Source: an uncultured Oscillospiraceae bacterium
Lineage (GTDB): Bacteria; Bacillota; Clostridia; Oscillospirales; Oscillospiraceae
Assembly: GCA_934546725.1 (NCBI GenBank)
Contig: CAKTED010000031.1
Location: 1-10,489 of the forward strand
Direction of reading: 5' to 3'
DNA: 10,489 bases
Each line of letters begins with the position of its first letter. The stretch's first letter is position 1. Of the stretch, positions 7,474 to 10,489 are shown piece after piece. The position numbers and the translations under genes are program-made. Below the pieces are notes generated by a model, which was not told the origin of the DNA, searched no databases, and was given only the letters and a program-made list of their open reading frames with translations.

Positions 7474-7492
7474 TTTGCTCTCAGACTCTGCT

Positions 7493-7834
7493 GCCATTCA
7501 GAGGGAGCGAAGCGACCGAAGAATCCCCCTGTTGGTTCCACCGGGGTAACGGCGACGGCTCTGAAAACATTGCTGTCATTCTCGCGCTCCGCGCGGGAAT
7601 CCCCCAAATGGTTGCGTAATGGAAACGATGACGCACTGCTCTGCCCCTGCGTCGTCGCAAAGTCCGCTCGACTCCGCTTCCGCCTTACGGCGAAATCTCC
7701 GTCCGCTCCCTTGCTCCTCCTTTTCGGCCGCGATCCGCTTCGCTGGGTTCGCGTCCGAGCCGAGGGTTATGGGATTCCACGGGGTGCTGACGCACCCCTC
7801 TGAATGACGGAAACCTTAAATCCATCGCATCCAC
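7493..7834 (-). repeat. Composite palindromic repeat R4, reverse orientation, with nested copy and unexplained insert
   Basis: Read on the - strand, the lead (GTGGATGCG) is at 7834-7826, left end GTCATTCAGAGG at 7808-7797, with the extended tip GGGGTGC-gtca-GCACCCC as in R3. There are two right arms: the outer one ends at 7493 with one mismatch (GCCATTCAGAGG on the + strand), and an inner one at 7575 has a different tip, CGCGC-tcc-GCGCG. Bases 7603-7668 match the complement of the middle of the copy at 9249-9365. Between about 7670 and 7762 lies roughly 90 bp absent from the other copies. The ORFs across this stretch have no recognisable protein features and I treat them as chance. The remaining intergenic DNA (7835-7911) holds only the ribosome binding site of the next gene. 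Confidence 0.75.
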
Positions 7835-7911
7835 GGCGCACAGTCCCCCACATCCCCCGCGCATGAAGAAAATGAAAAATCCGCCCAACCGGGCGTAAGG
7901 AGCGAAAAACC

Positions 7912-9108
7912 ATGAAAATCACAAGAGTTGAGCTGTTTCTGTTCCGCTGCAAGACCGTCGCGCCCGCGCGTCCGGTCGGAATACGCATGTACACGGATGA
8001 GGGCATATACGGAGATGGCGAGGCGTCCATGTCCTACGGTAACGGCGCCGAGGGAGCTTACGGCATGCTCGAAAGCCTCATCCCGCTCGTGCTCGGCATG
8101 GATCCGCTGGCCAACGAGGTCATCTGGGACAAGCTGCAAAAGACCACCTTTTGGGGACAAAGCCCCGGACCCGCGTTTTTCTCTGCCATGAGCGCGATAG
8201 ATATCGCCCTTTGGGACATTAAGGGCAAGTTTTTCAATACGCCGCTGTATAACCTCTTCGGCGGCAAATTCCGCGATACGCTTCGCTGCTACGCCAGTCA
8301 GCTCCAGCTCGGCTGGGGCCCGGAGTATGAAATGGCCTTTTCCAACGACGATTACGCAAGAATGGCCAAAAAGGCCGTGGCCGACGGCTACGATGCCGTG
8401 AAGGTGGACTTCACCTGCTTCGGCCCCGATATGCAGCACAGAATTACGCATCTTGACCGTTCCGGCCTGCTTCCGCCGAAGATGGTGAAGCTCATCGCGG
8501 GGCGCGTTGCCGCCGTGCGCGAGGCCGTCGGCGAGGATGTGGACATAATCATGGAGAATCACTCCGGACTTGACGCGCTCTCCGCCGTGCAGATCGGCGA
8601 GGCCGTCGAGCAGTACAATATCTTCTTCTTCGAGGAGCCGAATACGCCCACGCCCAAGACCGCAAAGTGGATAAGCGAGCGCATGAGCATCCCCATAGCC
8701 AACGGCGAGCGCATTTTCTCCCGCTGGCAGTACGCGCCGTATTTCGAGGACATGTCCATCCAGGTGGCGCAGCCCGATCTTACGAGCTGCGGCGGCGTGA
8801 CCGAGGGCAAGAAGATCTGCGACATGGCGCATACCTATGACGTGGCCGTGCAGCTGCACGTCTGCGGCACTCCGCTCTCCACCGCGCTCTCGCTGCACCT
8901 TGAGTCCTCAATACCGAATTTCGTTATCCATGAGCACCATGTAAATAATCTGCATGACCACGTTCGTGACCTCTGCATCTATGATTACCAGCCGGTGAAC
9001 GGCGTTTATACCGTTCCCGACCTGCCCGGCATAGGCAACGAGTGGAGCGAAAAGGCTCTCAGCGAGCCGGTTCGCAGGAGCGTGTTCGACATTAAGGACG
9101 TGCCCTGA
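7912..9108 (+). CDS. Enolase-superfamily acid-sugar dehydratase-like protein, copy 2
   Basis: 398 residues, a paralogue of the protein at 3161-4354. The first 130 residues align without gaps at 91 identities, and the barrel core from E215 to the final His block is about 87% identical by eye. The same catalytic set is present: K164-V-D166, E215-N-H217, E241-E242-P, E266 in NGERIFSRW, D289 in QPD, H316 in LHVCGTP, and E341 in IHEHH. The clear difference is residues 131-210, the loop after the second barrel strand, which is two residues shorter and largely unrelated. This suggests related chemistry with a different acid-sugar substrate or stereochemistry, by analogy with galactonate and mannonate dehydratases. 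AAGGAG (7897-7902) lies 9 nt before the ATG. It is separated from the binding-protein gene by repeat R4, so it may have its own promoter. A strong terminator follows at 9155. Confidence 0.9.
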   Translation: MKITRVELFLFRCKTVAPARPVGIRMYTDEGIYGDGEASMSYGNGAEGAYGMLESLIPLVLGMDPLANEVIWDKLQKTTFWGQSPGPAFFSAMSAIDIALWDIKGKFFNTPLYNLFGGKFRDTLRCYASQLQLGWGPEYEMAFSNDDYARMAKKAVADGYDAVKVDFTCFGPDMQHRITHLDRSGLLPPKMVKLIAGRVAAVREAVGEDVDIIMENHSGLDALSAVQIGEAVEQYNIFFFEEPNTPTPKTAKWISERMSIPIANGERIFSRWQYAPYFEDMSIQVAQPDLTSCGGVTEGKKICDMAHTYDVAVQLHVCGTPLSTALSLHLESSIPNFVIHEHHVNNLHDHVRDLCIYDYQPVNGVYTVPDLPGIGNEWSEKALSEPVRRSVFDIKDVP

Positions 9109-9118
9109 GATATTAATT

Positions 9119-9150
9119 TGCTTTTTTCTTTCTTTCTTTTTCTTTCTTTT
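9119..9150 (+). repeat. Pyrimidine-only tract (T/C low complexity)
   Basis: After the stop codon there is a run of about 30 bases made almost only of T and C, with CTTT units repeated, in an otherwise GC-rich region. In RNA it would be an unstructured U-rich stretch directly before the terminator stem. It may be simple slippage-generated repeat DNA or a transcription-termination aid; nothing more specific can be supported. Confidence 0.6.
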
Positions 9151-9154
9151 GCGT

Positions 9155-9193
9155 CTGCGGCGACCCTGTCCGGGGTTGCCGCAGTTGTTTTTT
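9155..9193 (+). terminator. Strong intrinsic terminator after the second dehydratase-like gene
   Basis: CTGCGGCGACCC (9155-9166) pairs with GGGTTGCCGCAG (9173-9184) to give a 12-bp GC-rich stem with one G-U pair and a short loop, followed by TTGTTTTTT (9185-9193). This is the clearest Rho-independent terminator in the window, and it marks the end of the cassette. Confidence 0.9.
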
Positions 9194-9223
9194 GCGGCGG
9201 GCGCTGCGGGGATGCTCTGTACT

Positions 9224-9400
9224 GTGGACGCGGAGACCCAAACTCTCCGTCATTCAGAGGGCGAAGCCCGTGGAATCCCCCACGCAGGGGCTGGGCAGTG
9301 CATTGTCGTTACCCTTATGCAACCAACCGGGGGATTCTTCGGTCGCTTCGCTCCCTCTGAATGACGGAAATAATATTTACCCGCGCTCCCTTTGAATGAC
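9224..9400 (+). repeat. Palindromic intergenic repeat R5, intact 142-bp copy plus a decayed extra arm
   Basis: The lead GTGGACGCG is at 9224-9232, left end GTCATTCAGAGG at 9249-9260, and right end CCTCTGAATGAC at 9354-9365, the same 142-bp length and internal spacing as R2. The left tip is GGGC-gaa-GCCC (9259-9269), a different sequence from R1 and R2 but fully paired. A degenerate second right arm (CCTTTGAATGAC, 9389-9400) follows, as in R1. The ORFs crossing it are not credible genes. Confidence 0.9.
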
Positions 9401-9465
9401 AGCAATATTCAGCCTGCGCCCCACACTGCACTGATATATAAAAAAACTGCATCAAATAACCGCTT

Positions 9466-9499
9466 TTGCATTGCCAAGCGCCAAAGTATATGATATACT
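9466..9499 (+). promoter_or_regulatory. Predicted housekeeping promoter with an overlapping palindrome, upstream of the MBL-fold gene
   Basis: TTGCAT (9466-9471), a 17-nt spacer and TATGAT (9489-9494) form a good sigma-70/sigma-A style promoter in an AT-rich stretch. The -10 hexamer lies inside a perfect odd palindrome, AGTATAT-G-ATATACT (9485-9499), which could be an operator or a by-product of AT richness. The leader from there to the start codon would be about 65 nt. Confidence 0.6.
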
Positions 9500-9565
9500 A
9501 AACTAAAATACTATGAACAAATATGACTAAACCATAAATCTGAATATGAAAGAGGTAGTAATGAC

Positions 9566-10471
9566 ATGAGTATGGAAGTTCGCGATTATACATTTGGCGA
9601 GGGCAAGCTCAGAGCCAAGGTCATGATAGCCGACGAGGGCGGCTTCTGCGTTACCAGCACGCTTATCATGGGCCAGAAGGACTGCGTCCTGATCGACTGC
9701 CAGTGGACCCGCTCCAACGCCTACCGCGTTATCGCCGAGATCGCCGAGACGAACCTCAACCTGAAGGCCGTCTTCGCATCCCACGCCCACCCCGACCATT
9801 ACTGGGGCATCGGCCACATCGGCGAGGCCTTCCCGCAGGCAAAGCTTTACGCCATGGCCGAGGATATCCCGGTTATCGACGAGCAGTTCAACTCCAAGAC
9901 GGAGCACTGGGAGAGCGTTATCGGCAAGGTCAACCTCTGCCGCCTGAAGCCCCACATCGACCCCCTGCCCGAGAGCAACATCATTGAGCTTGAGGGCGAG
10001 GAGATCATCATCTATCCCCACGTCTGGGGCGACCTGAAGTACAACACCGTCGTGTGGGTCCCCTCCATCAAGACCTTCTGCGGCACGGACGTTCTGTTCT
10101 CCAATGCCCACCCCTTCACCTGCGAGGTCTCCGCAAAGGGCCGCTACAAGTGGTATCAGGATCTTGAGAAGTTCTCCAAGTTCGGCGCCGAGCTGGTCGT
10201 TCCCGGCCATGTGAAGCAGGGCGAGGTGCTCGACGAGCGCGCCTTCAAGTTCACCATGGACTACCTGCGTGAGACCGAGCGCGAGCTTGAGAAAACGAAG
10301 GATATGAAGGAGTTCTTCTACGATATGTGCATGAAGTTCCCCGAGGCCACCCTCATCTTCCTGTCCAACGACATGAACTCCAGCGTGTTCCTCGGCGGAC
10401 GCGAGTGGAGCTGGAGCGACATGAACGACGATGACGGAATCCCCCTGCCCAGATGGTGGGCCGAGGACTGA
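9566..10471 (+). CDS. MBL-fold (metallo-beta-lactamase superfamily) metallo-hydrolase
   Basis: 301 residues, complete, no signal peptide. The metal-binding set of the family is visible: H73-A-H75-P-D77-H78 (HxHxDH), a candidate third-motif H152 in YPHVWGD, bridging Asp D175 in FCGTDVLF, and H215 in VPGHVKQGE. This predicts a binuclear zinc or iron hydrolase core of about 220 residues. The C-terminal 80 residues (charged helix 220-250, then FLGGREWSWSDMNDD) are not a domain I recognise. Subfamily and substrate are unknown: glyoxalase II, lactonase and other esterase-type activities are possible, and a lactonase would suit a sugar-acid cassette but is only inference. The start at 9566 has AGAGGT (9551-9556) 9 nt upstream; Met3 at 9572 is an alternative. 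It has its own predicted promoter and lies beyond a terminator, so it is probably transcribed separately. 18 bp remain to the window end. Confidence 0.88.
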   Translation: MSMEVRDYTFGEGKLRAKVMIADEGGFCVTSTLIMGQKDCVLIDCQWTRSNAYRVIAEIAETNLNLKAVFASHAHPDHYWGIGHIGEAFPQAKLYAMAEDIPVIDEQFNSKTEHWESVIGKVNLCRLKPHIDPLPESNIIELEGEEIIIYPHVWGDLKYNTVVWVPSIKTFCGTDVLFSNAHPFTCEVSAKGRYKWYQDLEKFSKFGAELVVPGHVKQGEVLDERAFKFTMDYLRETERELEKTKDMKEFFYDMCMKFPEATLIFLSNDMNSSVFLGGREWSWSDMNDDDGIPLPRWWAED

Positions 10472-10489
10472 TCCCGCCCGCATACATAT

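Noticed and set aside
7816..8898. Long open frame on the - strand opposite the second dehydratase-like gene
   Set aside because: It resembles the antisense product of copy 1 only because the two + strand genes are paralogues. It has no independent start signal.
1374..9365. Insertion sequence with transposase
   Set aside because: No copy contains a transposase-like frame. The elements can at most be non-autonomous.
9561..9569. Two-codon upstream frame (ATG ACA TGA) overlapping the MBL-fold start
   Set aside because: The ribosome binding site at 9551-9556 is only 4 nt from it but 9 nt from the real start, so it is probably not translated to any effect.
9527..10483. Long open frame on the - strand spanning the MBL-fold gene
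   Set aside because: The + strand has the HxHxDH motif, all further metal ligands, a ribosome binding site and a promoter. The antisense product has no recognisable features.

Overview
The window looks like chromosomal DNA from a GC-rich member of the Clostridia (Bacillota), most likely an anaerobic gut or rumen-type bacterium. This is an inference. It rests on strong AGGAG-type ribosome binding sites, a Gram-positive style lipoprotein solute-binding protein, a CoA-disulfide-reductase/rhodanese flavoprotein, and several copies of a palindromic intergenic repeat of a kind common in gut Clostridia. All seven supported protein genes are on the + strand.

Layout. 1-1266: 3' part of an FAD/NAD(P) disulfide oxidoreductase with a C-terminal rhodanese domain. 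1267-1631: repeat-filled intergenic DNA. 1632-2444: DUF169 protein. 2445-3160: a 716-bp repeat-filled gap, including one repeat nested inside another. 3161-4354: enolase-superfamily sugar-acid dehydratase-like protein, copy 1. 4406-5656: LarA-family (nickel-pincer) racemase/epimerase homologue. 5737-7473: lipoprotein solute-binding protein of carbohydrate ABC-transporter type. 7474-7911: composite repeat in reverse orientation. 7912-9108: second enolase-superfamily paralogue. 9109-9565: pyrimidine tract, a strong intrinsic terminator, another repeat, and an AT-rich promoter region. 9566-10471: MBL-fold metallo-hydrolase.

How the genes may work together. The stretch 3161-9108 reads as a hydroxy-acid or sugar-acid utilisation cassette. 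A binding protein would capture the substrate outside the cell, a LarA-type enzyme could invert the C2 hydroxyl of an aldonate-like acid, and two related acid-sugar dehydratases could form 2-keto-3-deoxy products from one or both epimers. No permease, KDG kinase or aldolase, regulator, or LarB/LarC/LarE cofactor gene is in the window, so the substrate is not established.

The most unusual non-coding feature is a family of roughly 142-bp intergenic elements: a lead motif GTGGACGCG, then inverted ends GTCATTCAGAGG...CCTCTGAATGAC. The hairpin tips change sequence between copies but keep their base pairing. Two copies leave a perfect 52-nt direct repeat on either side of the DUF169 gene.
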